A DNA stretch of 64,000 nt from Salinibius halmophilus. GTDB taxonomy: Bacteria > Pseudomonadota > Gammaproteobacteria > Pseudomonadales > Natronospirillaceae. The DNA is taken from the NCBI RefSeq assembly GCF_003577475.1, contig NZ_QPEP01000003.1:248001-312000 (forward strand), given 5' to 3'. The first letter of the stretch is position 1. Each line of letters starts with the position of its first letter. Below the pieces are notes generated by a model. The model did no database searches and was not told the origin of the DNA. It saw only the letters and a list, made by a program, of their open reading frames with translations. Position numbers and translations under genes: made by a program. Shown one piece after another: positions 54,236 through 62,979 of the stretch.

Positions 54236-55857
54236 GCGCGATACCCGCCTACTCTAAACTCTTCACCTTCATCAACATTCTTGAGCTTTGCGATTTCTTC
54301 ACCACTCTTAAAGAACTTCAGAGTGTCGCCGTTGCTAACTTTCTCGACGATTTCGTTCACTAACTCGTCTAGCAGCACAACACTATTCTGCTCATATTTG
54401 TTTGGTCTGAAGCCATCAACAACCCTTAACATTAGGTCAAGTAAATTGGCATTCATTGGAATTGGTAGCAGTGGAGTATCGTTAACTTTCAGGTGTAAAT
54501 TAAATGAGTGAACACTAGGATTTTTTGCCGTGGCGTCGGCAGCGATTTTTTTGTAGTCAACGCTGAGTTCAGCCTCTGCTGCTAACGTGATATCACCATG
54601 CTGAGAGGTAAAAAATACGTCTTTACCTAAATACTCAGCATTTCTATTTGCAAAATTAGTAACCGCCTTAAACACAAGGTCGCTGTAAAACCTTCTAAGG
54701 GAGGCTTTTTTCTCGGCTTCACCATCGTAAGCCCAATGCGCATTCCAAATCGTGCGATATAGGCTTACCCGCGATTGGCTAAATGCAGGTTCGAATTGCT
54801 TTGGATATTGGCTGTTTAGCTCCGCACGATACGTTATGAACATTAATCGGCACAACGATGCAGGAGAAAGCTTGCTTGGTAATACAAGACTGTATTTTTC
54901 AGCGCACTCTTCAACGTACTCCGAGAATGCGTGATTTTCGATTTCTAACTGGCGGTGCAAGATAAACTGGTCGAGTTCCTGCGTGCGTATTACCGAAGGG
55001 TCAAACTCAGCGATAGATTGCAGCAGCTCGTTTTCGCCACCCAGAAATAAATTATCAAATAATGGGTTAGGCCCGGTTAGCAAGCAATAAATAAAGTCCA
55101 GCAGCATTCGAGCTGTGATGAATTGGTCTCGTTTGATGCGAGCGTTTAATAACAGCTCGACAATACACTTTTGCACAGTAGCGTCGCGAAGCAACAAGAA
55201 ATTGCTAACGAGCAACCTATCCCCTTGGTTCGCGAGCTGTATCTCGCCAATTAAATAGTCGTTGAATCGGTTTCCCTTATCTTCAACAACAACTTGATTA
55301 ATCAGCTTGCTGAAAAATGGGGCCGATACTTCTTCACGATCGAACCTAAATTTTGGAAAAGCTTCAAAATCTAAAAACTGAATTTTGTCAGTCGGTTGAG
55401 GCTTTCCTGTAAGAAAAGTATTAATCGCACTTTTAACTGAATTTAAATGCTCAGATCCTTCTCGGGCGAAGTTGGCTAACATACCGATATTAATACCGAC
55501 AACGAGGGGCTTCTGGCTACGAGCGTTTTCATCGAACAATCGATTTAGTGCTTCAATTGCCGTTTCGTCTGGATCGAAGCTGTGCGTTGCATCTAGGTGG
55601 AAATCGATCCGTTCACCATATTTTTTGCTGTAACGCGTTAAGATTTCTGATTTCCCATCTCCACTACTACCACATAGAAACAGAACTTGATCTGCTCGCA
55701 ATTCTTTCAACGTGCTTTCAAAGGCTTCTTCAATTTCTGTTTTAACATGCAGATATCTTTTGATTTGAAGAAACTCTTCATCTGCAACAGCGTTCTGGGT
55801 TGTTACCGCTAATGCTGAAGACTTTGAAAGTACGCTAAGCACTTCTCTTAGGCGCAT
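54232..55857 (-). CDS. dptF: DptF (DndF), ATPase subunit of phosphorothioate-dependent restriction
   Basis: A 541-residue protein starting MRLREVLSVLSKSSALAVTT, typical of DptF, with Walker A GSSGDGKS at residues 63-70. It is the first subunit of the DptFGH complex that attacks unmodified DNA. Its ATG lies inside the end of an 80-codon upstream ORF that repeats the same N-terminal motif. No clear promoter was picked upstream. The operon converges on dndBCDE. Confidence 0.92.
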   Translation of the reverse strand: MRLREVLSVLSKSSALAVTTQNAVADEEFLQIKRYLHVKTEIEEAFESTLKELRADQVLFLCGSSGDGKSEILTRYSKKYGERIDFHLDATHSFDPDETAIEALNRLFDENARSQKPLVVGINIGMLANFAREGSEHLNSVKSAINTFLTGKPQPTDKIQFLDFEAFPKFRFDREEVSAPFFSKLINQVVVEDKGNRFNDYLIGEIQLANQGDRLLVSNFLLLRDATVQKCIVELLLNARIKRDQFITARMLLDFIYCLLTGPNPLFDNLFLGGENELLQSIAEFDPSVIRTQELDQFILHRQLEIENHAFSEYVEECAEKYSLVLPSKLSPASLCRLMFITYRAELNSQYPKQFEPAFSQSRVSLYRTIWNAHWAYDGEAEKKASLRRFYSDLVFKAVTNFANRNAEYLGKDVFFTSQHGDITLAAEAELSVDYKKIAADATAKNPSVHSFNLHLKVNDTPLLPIPMNANLLDLMLRVVDGFRPNKYEQNSVVLLDELVNEIVEKVSNGDTLKFFKSGEEIAKLKNVDEGEEFRVGGYRA

Positions 55858-56090
55858 AGTGTTATTCCTGATTTAGTAGCAGTTGTAACTATGGAAGCTG
55901 CTGCTTCCCTTTCTAGTGCTTGTCGTCGGTTCTTGTTGTTAAGCAGGTTTGGAAAACGCTCTGGCAGGGCCTCAAATATTCTCGTTAAAAATGGTCGGAA
56001 TTTATTGCGATACACATTGATTCTTATTCTACTAGGAATTGCATAACGTATAGATTTGGAGAGAACACTCAAAACTTGCAGGAGGCGCAC
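55848..56090 (-). CDS. 80-residue ORF with a DptF-like N-terminus (possible dptF relic)
   Basis: A GTG start with AAGGAT 5 bases upstream opens MRLLQVLSVLSKSIRYAIPS, which matches 11 of the first 13 residues of DptF (MRLREVLSVLSKS). After about residue 15 the similarity ends and a basic, unrelated segment follows (RNKFRPFLTRIFEALPERFP). It overlaps the dptF start by 10 bases. It is either a leader peptide translated into dptF or the fused 5' end of a second, lost dptF. I cannot tell which. Confidence 0.5.
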   Translation of the reverse strand: MRLLQVLSVLSKSIRYAIPSRIRINVYRNKFRPFLTRIFEALPERFPNLLNNKNRRQALEREAAASIVTTATKSGITLCA

Positions 56091-56248
56091 AGTTTATCCT
56101 TATTTTTACTAAGGCTCTTATCATCCTTGATGGTATCTATTTTGCGACATACTTTGCAATTACAAAATTTACAAAACTATACATAAGGACAGCCAACATA
56201 GTTTGCTCTTGAATACGGGAATCAATGTAGAACTAAGCGCAACCAATA

Positions 56249-56449
56249 GTGGGGCTTGGCCTTTCCACCAAAGACTACTTACTACAAGCTGAAAAAGCTG
56301 GGCTGGTGTACTTTGCCAATGAAGTGGCTTACGCCACAGAAAAAGGAATTAGTAAAGGCTGCCAGAATAAAACCGGCCGCTATGGTGACTATATTCTTTG
56401 GCCTGAGGTGTTTACCAAACTGCGCCGGAAAGCGGAGCTGGGCGCTTAG
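56249..56449 (+). CDS. short ORF, possible gene fragment at the right island edge
   Basis: This encodes about 66 residues (KDYLLQAEKAGLVYFANEVA, GRYGDYILWPEVFTKLRRKA) with a GTG or other weak start, no ribosome-binding site and an in-frame stop five codons upstream. Its protein-like composition suggests the 3' end of a gene cut at the island boundary. No family is recognised. It lies on the opposite strand to dptF and just before the OMP gene. Confidence 0.35.
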   Translation: MGLGLSTKDYLLQAEKAGLVYFANEVAYATEKGISKGCQNKTGRYGDYILWPEVFTKLRRKAELGA

Positions 56450-56480
56450 CCCAGCCGTTTGTGGCGCGTCTAAGGCTAAC

Positions 56481-57077
56481 CTAGAAATGCCACTTTCCAC
56501 CAAGGGTGAGAGTTTGCTTGTAGCGCGTGCCTTCCAAGTGCACTTCAGCAGCAAGGTTGTCGGTGAAGTTAACGCCCATTTTGTAGCTAATACCAGCTGC
56601 ATCAATGAAGCCATAATTGATAAAAAAACCAAGGTCGGCATATAACCACGAGAAGTACTCATCTTTACTACCAAATGCGAGGTATAGGCTCATGCCATTC
56701 GCGTCTATTGGTGTGTCTACTAGGTTTAGTGTAATGCCGTCGTACTGCGCACCCGCGCGAAGGTAGAACTCTTGGTCACTCGTTTCGGCGAACGGATGGT
56801 TAAATCGCGCGCCAACGTAGCCAAGGCCAATGGTTCGGCTGTAGTCGTTGGAGCTTGCTAGCTCGAACGAGGCACCACCGTAGAATTTGGTGTTTAACTG
56901 TGTTTGGCCAGAGGCACGAACAGCTAGCGGCCTTGAGGTGCCTTCTTCGGTAACACCAAACATTGGCCCTACTTCAATGGCTGCGTAATTGTGGTATTTA
57001 TCGAAGTGCTCTAATGCTTGCGCAGGGCTTGCCATGGCAAGTGTTATGGCTGTGATTGTAATCGCAGATGCTTTCAT
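56481..57077 (-). CDS. outer-membrane beta-barrel protein
   Basis: A 198-residue protein with a signal peptide (MKASAITITAITLAMASPAQ, cleavage after AQA) and alternating strands (YAAIEVGPMFGVTEEG, RTIGLGYVGARFNHPF, EFYLRAGAQYDGITLNLV) ending in Phe (GGKWHF), as the Bam machinery prefers. It is probably an 8-strand barrel of unknown role. AAGGA precedes ATG 57077. It is divergent from another barrel protein gene. Confidence 0.75.
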   Translation of the reverse strand: MKASAITITAITLAMASPAQALEHFDKYHNYAAIEVGPMFGVTEEGTSRPLAVRASGQTQLNTKFYGGASFELASSNDYSRTIGLGYVGARFNHPFAETSDQEFYLRAGAQYDGITLNLVDTPIDANGMSLYLAFGSKDEYFSWLYADLGFFINYGFIDAAGISYKMGVNFTDNLAAEVHLEGTRYKQTLTLGGKWHF

Positions 57078-57393
57078 TACGGTCCTTGTTGTTTGTTTGT
57101 GACCGGCGGATATTACCCATTGGCGACTACTTTTTGAACTCACCGCAAGGGTAGTTTTTATCTATTTTTTAGTATCTTTATAATAATTCGTATTTTTATC
57201 ATTTTTATATGTAATAGTTCGTATTTTAATACCTTTTTTGAATATAAATTCGGTACTCTTTTAGGCACTACAGGCTAGGTTGTTTACCGTGCGCTTGCTC
57301 TTTTTTGTATTGGCTGTTGCGTTATCTCAGTTCCTTTTTGAATACATTTCATTACAATGCGCGCTCTTTTAATGGATGTTTTGGAGTGGAGCT
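57078..57393. other. 316-base AT-rich intergenic region between divergent barrel genes
   Basis: I see no gene. TTCGTATTTT occurs twice as a direct repeat (57187-57196 and 57218-57227), spaced 31 bases, about three helical turns. It could be an operator for one of the flanking genes; this is inference only. Confidence 0.45.
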
Positions 57394-58017
57394 ATGAAGC
57401 GCATGGTTGCGTTCACATTTGGATGTGCATTGAGCACGCTTGCTGCGGCTGGCAGTTGGACGATGGAGGCAAGCTATGCGCCTGCTAACATCAACCCTCA
57501 GGTTGCGGCGGCGAATCAGGTGGCGGAAGAAGTTGGTAATGGCTGGGAGTTTGGCGGCTCGTATGGCACTCGCTATTTGCGCGGCCGCGCTAGTGCGGGG
57601 TTTTACTCGCCAGAAGATTTTAATGTGTCGTCTATTGTGGTTAGCAATGGTTCGGATACCTACACCATCGATAACGAAGCAGGCTTTTATTCGTTTACTT
57701 TAGAGGCGGTGGCCGAGTACAACCATATGCGCTGGGTACACGCGGGTGTGGGTGTTGGCCGTATGTTTTTGTCGGGCCAGCGCTCGTACAGTATGCCCGA
57801 TGGTGGTTACTGCTCTAACTGCCCAAGCAACGAGGAGTTCGACCTAACCGGTGGCTATTTTGTGCGCCCTACGTTGAGTATTAACTTGTTAAATGGCCAT
57901 AACCACCCAGACCCAAGTGCTTACTTGTCTTTGCAGGTTGGCTACCAGAAGTTCTTAACCGAGTCGGGCCTGCAAGACAACATTCAAACGGGCATCTCGT
58001 TTAAGTTTGTTAACTAA
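57394..58017 (+). CDS. outer-membrane beta-barrel protein
   Basis: A 207-residue protein with a signal peptide (MKRMVAFTFGCALSTLAAAG) and amphipathic strands (GWEFGGSYGTRYLRGRASAG, WVHAGVGVGRMFLSGQ). CSNCPSNEEF holds two cysteines that may form an external disulfide. It ends ISFKFVN. TGGAGTGGAG precedes ATG 57394. The function is unknown. It is upstream of the chemoreceptor gene by 122 bases, with no evident functional link. Confidence 0.7.
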   Translation: MKRMVAFTFGCALSTLAAAGSWTMEASYAPANINPQVAAANQVAEEVGNGWEFGGSYGTRYLRGRASAGFYSPEDFNVSSIVVSNGSDTYTIDNEAGFYSFTLEAVAEYNHMRWVHAGVGVGRMFLSGQRSYSMPDGGYCSNCPSNEEFDLTGGYFVRPTLSINLLNGHNHPDPSAYLSLQVGYQKFLTESGLQDNIQTGISFKFVN

Positions 58018-58139
58018 GCAGGCGGTGTAAAACGTTTTAGTTGGCGGGTTGGTGGTTTACAAAACTACCACCCGTGCATTGGTACAACATCGTTGGGGCT
58101 GTCTATGCTTGTGTAGAGCTCACCAATTATGGAGTACCA

Positions 58140-59729
58140 ATGAACCTCTCTATTTCGCAACGCCTCATCGCGATGGTTACCTTGCTACTCACAATGTTTG
58201 CCGCAACGGCCCTTTACGTTGTTTGGCAAGAGCGGCAAATTACTGCCATTACCGACAATGTTGCCGACGACGATGTGCCAAGCACCATTAGCTACTTGTT
58301 GTTAATGGATGAGGTAAAAAAAATCAAAATTGCTCTGCTGGCTCATATTACCTCCTCTAGCAGTGCTACTGAGGAGTATGAACTCGCCAAAACTGCCACT
58401 TATGAACAGCTTGCAGTCTTAAAAACCTATGAGCAGCCAGAGCAAACCGATGAAATAGAAGCACTGATTGAGCAGCTTATCGAATCGGTCGAAGTTATTT
58501 TCTCAACAAGTCCAGCTTGGCTAAATTATAACTCGGTAAAAGAGGTAGACAGCCAGTTTATCGAACCTCTTGAGTCGCTGTTAGAGGCCGGCTCGCTGGA
58601 TGAACGGGCCGATACTGAAAGCGCTATGTTGCAAGTGAAGGCTCAGTTAAGCTTGCTCAGTTTGGTCACCTTAGTGCTGGCTGGCGTGTCTGTTATTTTG
58701 GCCATTACCGTGCTTTGGTTGGTAGTGAAATCAATTAAATCTGGGCTTGCCGCGCTGTCTTTGCAGGCCTCGGAAATTGCCAGTGGCAACCTTAAGCTGC
58801 CGCCGTTAGTGCGCAAAAACCATGATGAAATCCAAGCTGTGGCGCAAGCCATTAATCATATGCAGCAAGCACTGGTCACGCTCCTAAGCCAAATTAAACA
58901 AGTTGGTGCCGAGGTAAAAATTAGCACCGAGCAGCTCGCCAACATTCATAAAGATGTTTTCAACGGCGCCCAAGAGCAGGCGCTGCGTTCAGAGCAAATT
59001 GCCACCGCGGCCAATCAAATGAGCCTTACCATTAGCGAAGTTGCGCAACAAAGCAGCAACGCCTCTCAAATCACTTCGCAAGCAGGCAACGTGGCCAAAA
59101 AGGGGGGCGAAACAGTCAACCAGGTTGTTAGCAATATTCATCAGGCATCTACTACTATTGGTGAACTTTCGGCAACCATTGGCAGTCTTGGCACACGCAG
59201 TGAGAAAATTGGCGAGGTGATCAAGGTAATTACTGAAATTGCCGAGCAAACGAATTTATTGGCATTAAACGCTGCCATTGAAGCCGCTCGCGCAGGCGAG
59301 CAAGGGCGAGGCTTTGCTGTTGTCGCCGATGAGGTGCGAGGGTTAGCGGAGCGTACCGCGCAAGCTACAAACGAGGTAGACGAGTCTATTAGTGCCATTC
59401 AAAACGACACCGAGCAAGCGGTTGTAAGAATGCAGCAAAGCACTCAAATTGTAGAGCAAGGCACTACCATTAGTGGCGATGCAATCGACGCGCTAAAAAG
59501 TATTGTTGAGCAAACTCAGCAGGTGAGCAACGTTGTGGAGTCGGTTGCTACCGCCGCTGAGCAGCAGTCGGCTGCTATGCAGGAAATTAACACCGAAATC
59601 ACTTCGGTTGCCAACATTGCCAACCAAGCGCTGCAATCGTCAAAACTAGCCGACGACACAGGCAAAGCGCTGCAGGCTCGCGTTCGCGATCTAGACGCCA
59701 TGATTGACAAGTTTAGTGTGCCAACCTAG
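58140..59729 (+). CDS. methyl-accepting chemotaxis protein
   Basis: A 529-residue chemoreceptor: TM1 near residues 10-27 ([18 protein letters not shown]), a periplasmic four-helix-type ligand domain to about 180, TM2 ([20 protein letters not shown]), HAMP, then the signalling domain with the hairpin tip [20 protein letters not shown]. It reports an unknown ligand to CheA/CheW. GGAG is 5 bases before ATG 58140. No other chemotaxis gene is adjacent. Confidence 0.93.
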   Translation: MNLSISQRLIAMVTLLLTMFAATALYVVWQERQITAITDNVADDDVPSTISYLLLMDEVKKIKIALLAHITSSSSATEEYELAKTATYEQLAVLKTYEQPEQTDEIEALIEQLIESVEVIFSTSPAWLNYNSVKEVDSQFIEPLESLLEAGSLDERADTESAMLQVKAQLSLLSLVTLVLAGVSVILAITVLWLVVKSIKSGLAALSLQASEIASGNLKLPPLVRKNHDEIQAVAQAINHMQQALVTLLSQIKQVGAEVKISTEQLANIHKDVFNGAQEQALRSEQIATAANQMSLTISEVAQQSSNASQITSQAGNVAKKGGETVNQVVSNIHQASTTIGELSATIGSLGTRSEKIGEVIKVITEIAEQTNLLALNAAIEAARAGEQGRGFAVVADEVRGLAERTAQATNEVDESISAIQNDTEQAVVRMQQSTQIVEQGTTISGDAIDALKSIVEQTQQVSNVVESVATAAEQQSAAMQEINTEITSVANIANQALQSSKLADDTGKALQARVRDLDAMIDKFSVPT

Positions 59730-59759
59730 GGGGAGCCCACTCCCCCCTTTGGCCGCTAG

Positions 59760-59779
59760 ATTCCCGCCTGCGCGGGAAT
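59760..59779. repeat. ATTCCCGC / GCGGGAAT palindrome, copy 2
   Basis: Eight-base arms around CTGC, 30 bases past the chemoreceptor stop. It may contribute to transcription termination. The other copy is at 36851-36875. Confidence 0.65.
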
Positions 59780-59841
59780 GACCGATGAGCTCGTGCTAAC
59801 CACCGGCGGGATTAGTCGGTGGATTAGTCGGTTCATTCAAC

Positions 59842-59944
59842 GGTGCTTTGCTCATTAACCCAGTTGTTGGGACACCCACTGGTGCTTTGTTCATGTAATT
59901 AGCTGGGACACCCATCGCTAATTAGTCCATTACATGGGTGTCCC
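59842..59944. repeat. tandem and inverted GGGACACCC repeats
   Basis: Two imperfect tandem units begin GGTGCTTTG and end GGGACACCCA (59842-59880, 59881-59917). GGGACACCCAT (59905-59915) and ATGGGTGTCCC (59934-59944) form a perfect 11-base inverted repeat around an 18-base loop. Confidence 0.75.
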
Positions 59945-59980
59945 GCAACGCACTGGATGTTCCGCAGAATTCCTGGCCTT

Positions 59981-60202
59981 CTAATTGCTCAGTTCGCGGC
60001 GGGCTTGTTTAAACCAGGCAATTACCGTTTGGTGGTAGCCTTCGCCGTATAGTTGCACAAACTGGCGGGTGTGTTCGTCATGGTCGTTTTGCAGGGCTTC
60101 CAATCTTGCTTCTACATAGGGTAGCGTTAGCTCTATTTCGCACTCTTTGGTGATGCAATGCTTCCAAGCGTCGTAAGTGGTTGGAATGAAGTTTTCGCTC
60201 AT
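59981..60202 (-). CDS. conserved small cytoplasmic protein of unknown function
   Basis: A 73-residue protein (MSENFIPTTYDAWKHCITKE, later DEHTRQFVQLYGEGYHQTVI) predicted to be helical. It resembles small hypothetical proteins found in other gammaproteobacteria, but I cannot name a family. It sits alone between two clusters of the GGGTGTCC repeat. Confidence 0.65.
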   Translation of the reverse strand: MSENFIPTTYDAWKHCITKECEIELTLPYVEARLEALQNDHDEHTRQFVQLYGEGYHQTVIAWFKQARRELSN

Positions 60203-60238
60203 GCTTTGGCCTTTTGGGTTATGGGCTGGCGGCTAATT

Positions 60239-60328
60239 ATGGGTGTCCCGGTAGCTATTATGCGGTCTGTACGCCAGATAACTATGGGTGTCCCGGTTAC
60301 ACTACGTTGGTTTATCGATGGGTGTCCC
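60239..60328. repeat. three ATGGGTGTCCC repeats
   Basis: Copies at 60239-60249, 60284-60294 and 60318-60328, each followed by GGTA, GGTTA or ACTTA, in the gap between two leftward genes. Confidence 0.75.
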
Positions 60329-60334
60329 ACTTAA

Positions 60335-60979
60335 TTAGTCCAAGTTAGCTACGTGCTGCACTAGCTCGGCCAGTTGCTGTGGGCTTGCTACTGAGCTGTG
60401 TATCACTTGGTATTTACCATTCACTCGCACTGCGGGAACGCCACGTATTTGCGCATCTTGCGCTTGCTGCCGTTGTTGTGCTTGCAGTCCTTGTACTACA
60501 AAGCTGTTAGCTGCGGCGTCGAACGCTTGTTCATCTACGCCAATGCTTAGAAATATTTGGCGAACGTCGTCGCGTGTTAAGCGGCGCTTGTCATTGTGAA
60601 TGGCACTAAATATTAGCGGTGCGGTTTGCGATTCTACTTTTAGAATTTTGCCCATTGAACGAGCCCAGGTCATGTCGGCGCCGTTGCTGCCGACAAAATC
60701 AACGTGTGTGTGTTCTATGTTGATGGGTGCCTGTTCGTTTCGCAGTTCGGCACTCATTTGCTCATACACTGGGTCGAAGGCGTTGCAAAAGCCGCAGTTG
60801 TAACTGAAGAACAAACGAACTTCGTTTTCCGCCGTTCGCGTGTCGCTCACTTTTTGGTAGTGCGTGCCTTCTACGAATTGTGCTTGTGCTGCTGTGCTGG
60901 TGTCTGCCACGTCACTTTCAACTGGCTGGCAGGCGGCTAATAAAAATAGCGCAGCAATGGTTAGTAGTATGTGTTTCAT
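60335..60979 (-). CDS. DsbA-family thiol-disulfide oxidoreductase lipoprotein
   Basis: A 214-residue protein with a lipoprotein signal (MKHILLTIAALFLLAAC; lipid on Cys17) and a thioredoxin-fold domain with active site CGFC at residues 62-65 and the cis-Pro loop GVPAVRVNGKY. The inserted helical domain (RRLTRDDVRQIFLSIGVDEQ) is DsbA-like. It likely acts on disulfides in exported proteins while tethered to a membrane. AGGA precedes the ATG. The next two genes upstream encode cysteine-containing lipoproteins that are possible substrates. Confidence 0.88.
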   Translation of the reverse strand: MKHILLTIAALFLLAACQPVESDVADTSTAAQAQFVEGTHYQKVSDTRTAENEVRLFFSYNCGFCNAFDPVYEQMSAELRNEQAPINIEHTHVDFVGSNGADMTWARSMGKILKVESQTAPLIFSAIHNDKRRLTRDDVRQIFLSIGVDEQAFDAAANSFVVQGLQAQQRQQAQDAQIRGVPAVRVNGKYQVIHSSVASPQQLAELVQHVANLD

Positions 60980-60994
60980 CAAGTGTCCTAAAGT

Positions 60995-61927
60995 CTATTC
61001 GTTTATGCTTGGTAGCGGGCCTATTTTTTCTAGTGGGAACAAGTCTGGCACCATGTACAGTTTATCCCCTGGCTGTAATGTAGTTAATGTGCGGTTATAT
61101 GGCATGCTCGCCTCGTTAACCTTAAATATCGTTTCAACATCTCGATGCATGTAGTCGAAGTCGATAAAATAACCTGACGCATCTTGCACTAGCATTTGCG
61201 AATACATGCCAATGCCAACCATGTCTGGGTTTAGGCTTACCCCTACTGTGGTTTGTTTTTCAGTTGCGGTAACGGATGTTAATGTGAATGCCGATGGGGC
61301 AAATTGATAGCCATCATTCTCGGCCAGCTCAAGTTGTAGGTAGCTAATAGTTGCATCGTTATCCAACCCAGAGTTGTAGTCGAACAAAACAGCGCTTTCT
61401 TGTGGCATTAGGCAGCTGTTATGCAACGCTAAATAAGCGTTACTGGCAACTAAAAAGCCCGCTTGATACCAATAAGTATCGTGCAGTACCGTGCTGTCAT
61501 TTCCTATGGCTTGCATGTTTAGATTTGGGCAAAGCACTTCGCCGCTGATGTTTTCGAACTCGATAAACGTGCTAGAAACACGATCATCTAACCAGCTGAT
61601 ATAGGCTTTGTGAACCTGTATGCGATTATTATTGTTGATCACCGTTACGGGATACTCTAGTACTTGGCGAGTATACGAGGTTGAACTGCAGTGTTCATTA
61701 CCGGCTTCCACATAGCTGCCGTATTGGTTTTCGCCTGTTTGCGTAAGGGGCGTAAGCGAGCAAGCACCATTAGTGGTGTTGGGCAATATTTGCACCTGCC
61801 CTAGCCTTCCAAACTGCTGGTTAGTGCTTCGTTGTGTGTTTGCTGTGCTGGTAGTTTGCTCGTTTATAGTTTCGGCGCAAGCGCTAAGTAGCAAGGCTGC
61901 AAGCAGTGAAAATGATAACTTTTTCAT
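60995..61927 (-). CDS. lipoprotein of unknown function, paralogue of its neighbour
   Basis: A 310-residue protein with a lipobox (MKKLSFSLLAALLLSAC). Blocks include EYPVTVINNNNRIQVHKAYI and a C-terminal LQPGDKLYMVPDLFPLEKIG. The tail pattern GD-x-Y-PDL-P-E-G-PS is shared with the next gene, as are the length, leader and cysteine positions, so they are paralogues. AAGGATT lies in the 10-base gap after the upstream gene, indicating one operon. No family is recognised; a GerMN- or adhesin-like role would be guesswork. Confidence 0.7.
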   Translation of the reverse strand: MKKLSFSLLAALLLSACAETINEQTTSTANTQRSTNQQFGRLGQVQILPNTTNGACSLTPLTQTGENQYGSYVEAGNEHCSSTSYTRQVLEYPVTVINNNNRIQVHKAYISWLDDRVSSTFIEFENISGEVLCPNLNMQAIGNDSTVLHDTYWYQAGFLVASNAYLALHNSCLMPQESAVLFDYNSGLDNDATISYLQLELAENDGYQFAPSAFTLTSVTATEKQTTVGVSLNPDMVGIGMYSQMLVQDASGYFIDFDYMHRDVETIFKVNEASMPYNRTLTTLQPGDKLYMVPDLFPLEKIGPLPSINE

Positions 61928-61937
61928 GGCGAAATCC

Positions 61938-62834
61938 TTATTGCTGAACAAAGCTAGGTTGCGCGCCGCGCAGCTCAATGGGTATAAGGTCCGGGCTAAT
62001 ATATATACGATCACCTTGCGATAATTTGGATAACGCGGAAGAGCTTGCGTAGTAATGCGCTTCGCTTTTTAAATATACCCGTGTTCGTTCGTGATTTGCC
62101 GAGATTGACGACGCGACAAAGTACCCATCGGCATTTTGTATCAGAACTCTTGGGTGATTGGATTGGGCAAAGGTTGTATGGTTAAGGCTGAAGTCGACTC
62201 TTAACGTGTTGTCGGCAAGGGCAATGCTTGTGAGTTTGTAGTTGGCAGGCTTGTGCGTTGGCGCCTGCCAAAAACTTGGTGTTAGCGTCGCCCGTTCAAC
62301 AGTCTCTTCGCTTATCACCATCCCACCATGGAATAGCGCACTTTCACCTGGCCCTACACAAACCCAACCGTAATACCAGTAATCGAACGACGCCAGCACT
62401 GGCTCAATAGCAAAGCCATCTGCCACAAGCTTGCCCGCGGGGCCGAATAGTTCAATATCGAAGCGTGGGCAGATTGGCGCTTTTGAGGTATTGGTTGTTT
62501 CTACAAATACTTCTGCATATTGAAAGTCGGGAGCTTTTGCCACAGTGTAAAAGCGGTCGATGCGCAGGTCTGAGTTGTAGTCAATTCCCTGAGAGTCTTT
62601 TGCAAGGGTTGCTGGCAGCTCGCGAACAACAATAGTATTCGCGTTGTTGCATTGGTAATCACTGGTAACTACGTAATGGCCGAACTTGCTAGTTTGTGTA
62701 TTGCTGTAGTTTGCTTGTGATGTGCACTCAGTTTGTGGCGGGGTGCCAGAACCACTAGCGTTGGTAGGGGATTGGTCTTGGGCACAACCTTGCAGCAAAA
62801 CGGCCAGCGTAAAAAACCAGGTTAACTTCTTCAT
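61938..62834 (-). CDS. lipoprotein of unknown function, paralogue of its neighbour
   Basis: A 298-residue protein with a lipobox (MKKLTWFFTLAVLLQGC). It has YAEVFVETTNTSKAPICPRF (the counterpart of the neighbour's TFIEFENISGEVLCPN) and the same C-terminal LSQGDRIYISPDLIPIELRG. It is the first gene of a two-lipoprotein operon, perhaps extending to the DsbA-like gene, which starts 15 bases after the second. The function is unknown. Confidence 0.7.
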   Translation of the reverse strand: MKKLTWFFTLAVLLQGCAQDQSPTNASGSGTPPQTECTSQANYSNTQTSKFGHYVVTSDYQCNNANTIVVRELPATLAKDSQGIDYNSDLRIDRFYTVAKAPDFQYAEVFVETTNTSKAPICPRFDIELFGPAGKLVADGFAIEPVLASFDYWYYGWVCVGPGESALFHGGMVISEETVERATLTPSFWQAPTHKPANYKLTSIALADNTLRVDFSLNHTTFAQSNHPRVLIQNADGYFVASSISANHERTRVYLKSEAHYYASSSALSKLSQGDRIYISPDLIPIELRGAQPSFVQQ

Positions 62835-62888
62835 GGCGATATCCTTTTGCATGGAAGTGATAAGATACCACGACTGGCAGCACTTTGA

Positions 62889-62977
62889 GGACACCCATCG
62901 ATATTAGCCGTTGCACCACACCCACCTTTTATCAGTTAATAATCAGGACACCCATCAATAATAACCAGGACACCCAT
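62889..62977. repeat. three GGACACCCAT repeats
   Basis: Copies at 62889-62898, 62946-62955 and 62968-62977. The last one includes the AGGA that serves as the ribosome-binding site of the next gene. Confidence 0.75.
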
Positions 62978-62979
62978 CA

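Noticed and set aside
56256-56645. 129-codon rightward ORF overlapping the short fragment and the barrel gene
   Set aside because: It runs antisense through the 3' end of a convincing outer-membrane protein gene and has no initiation signal.
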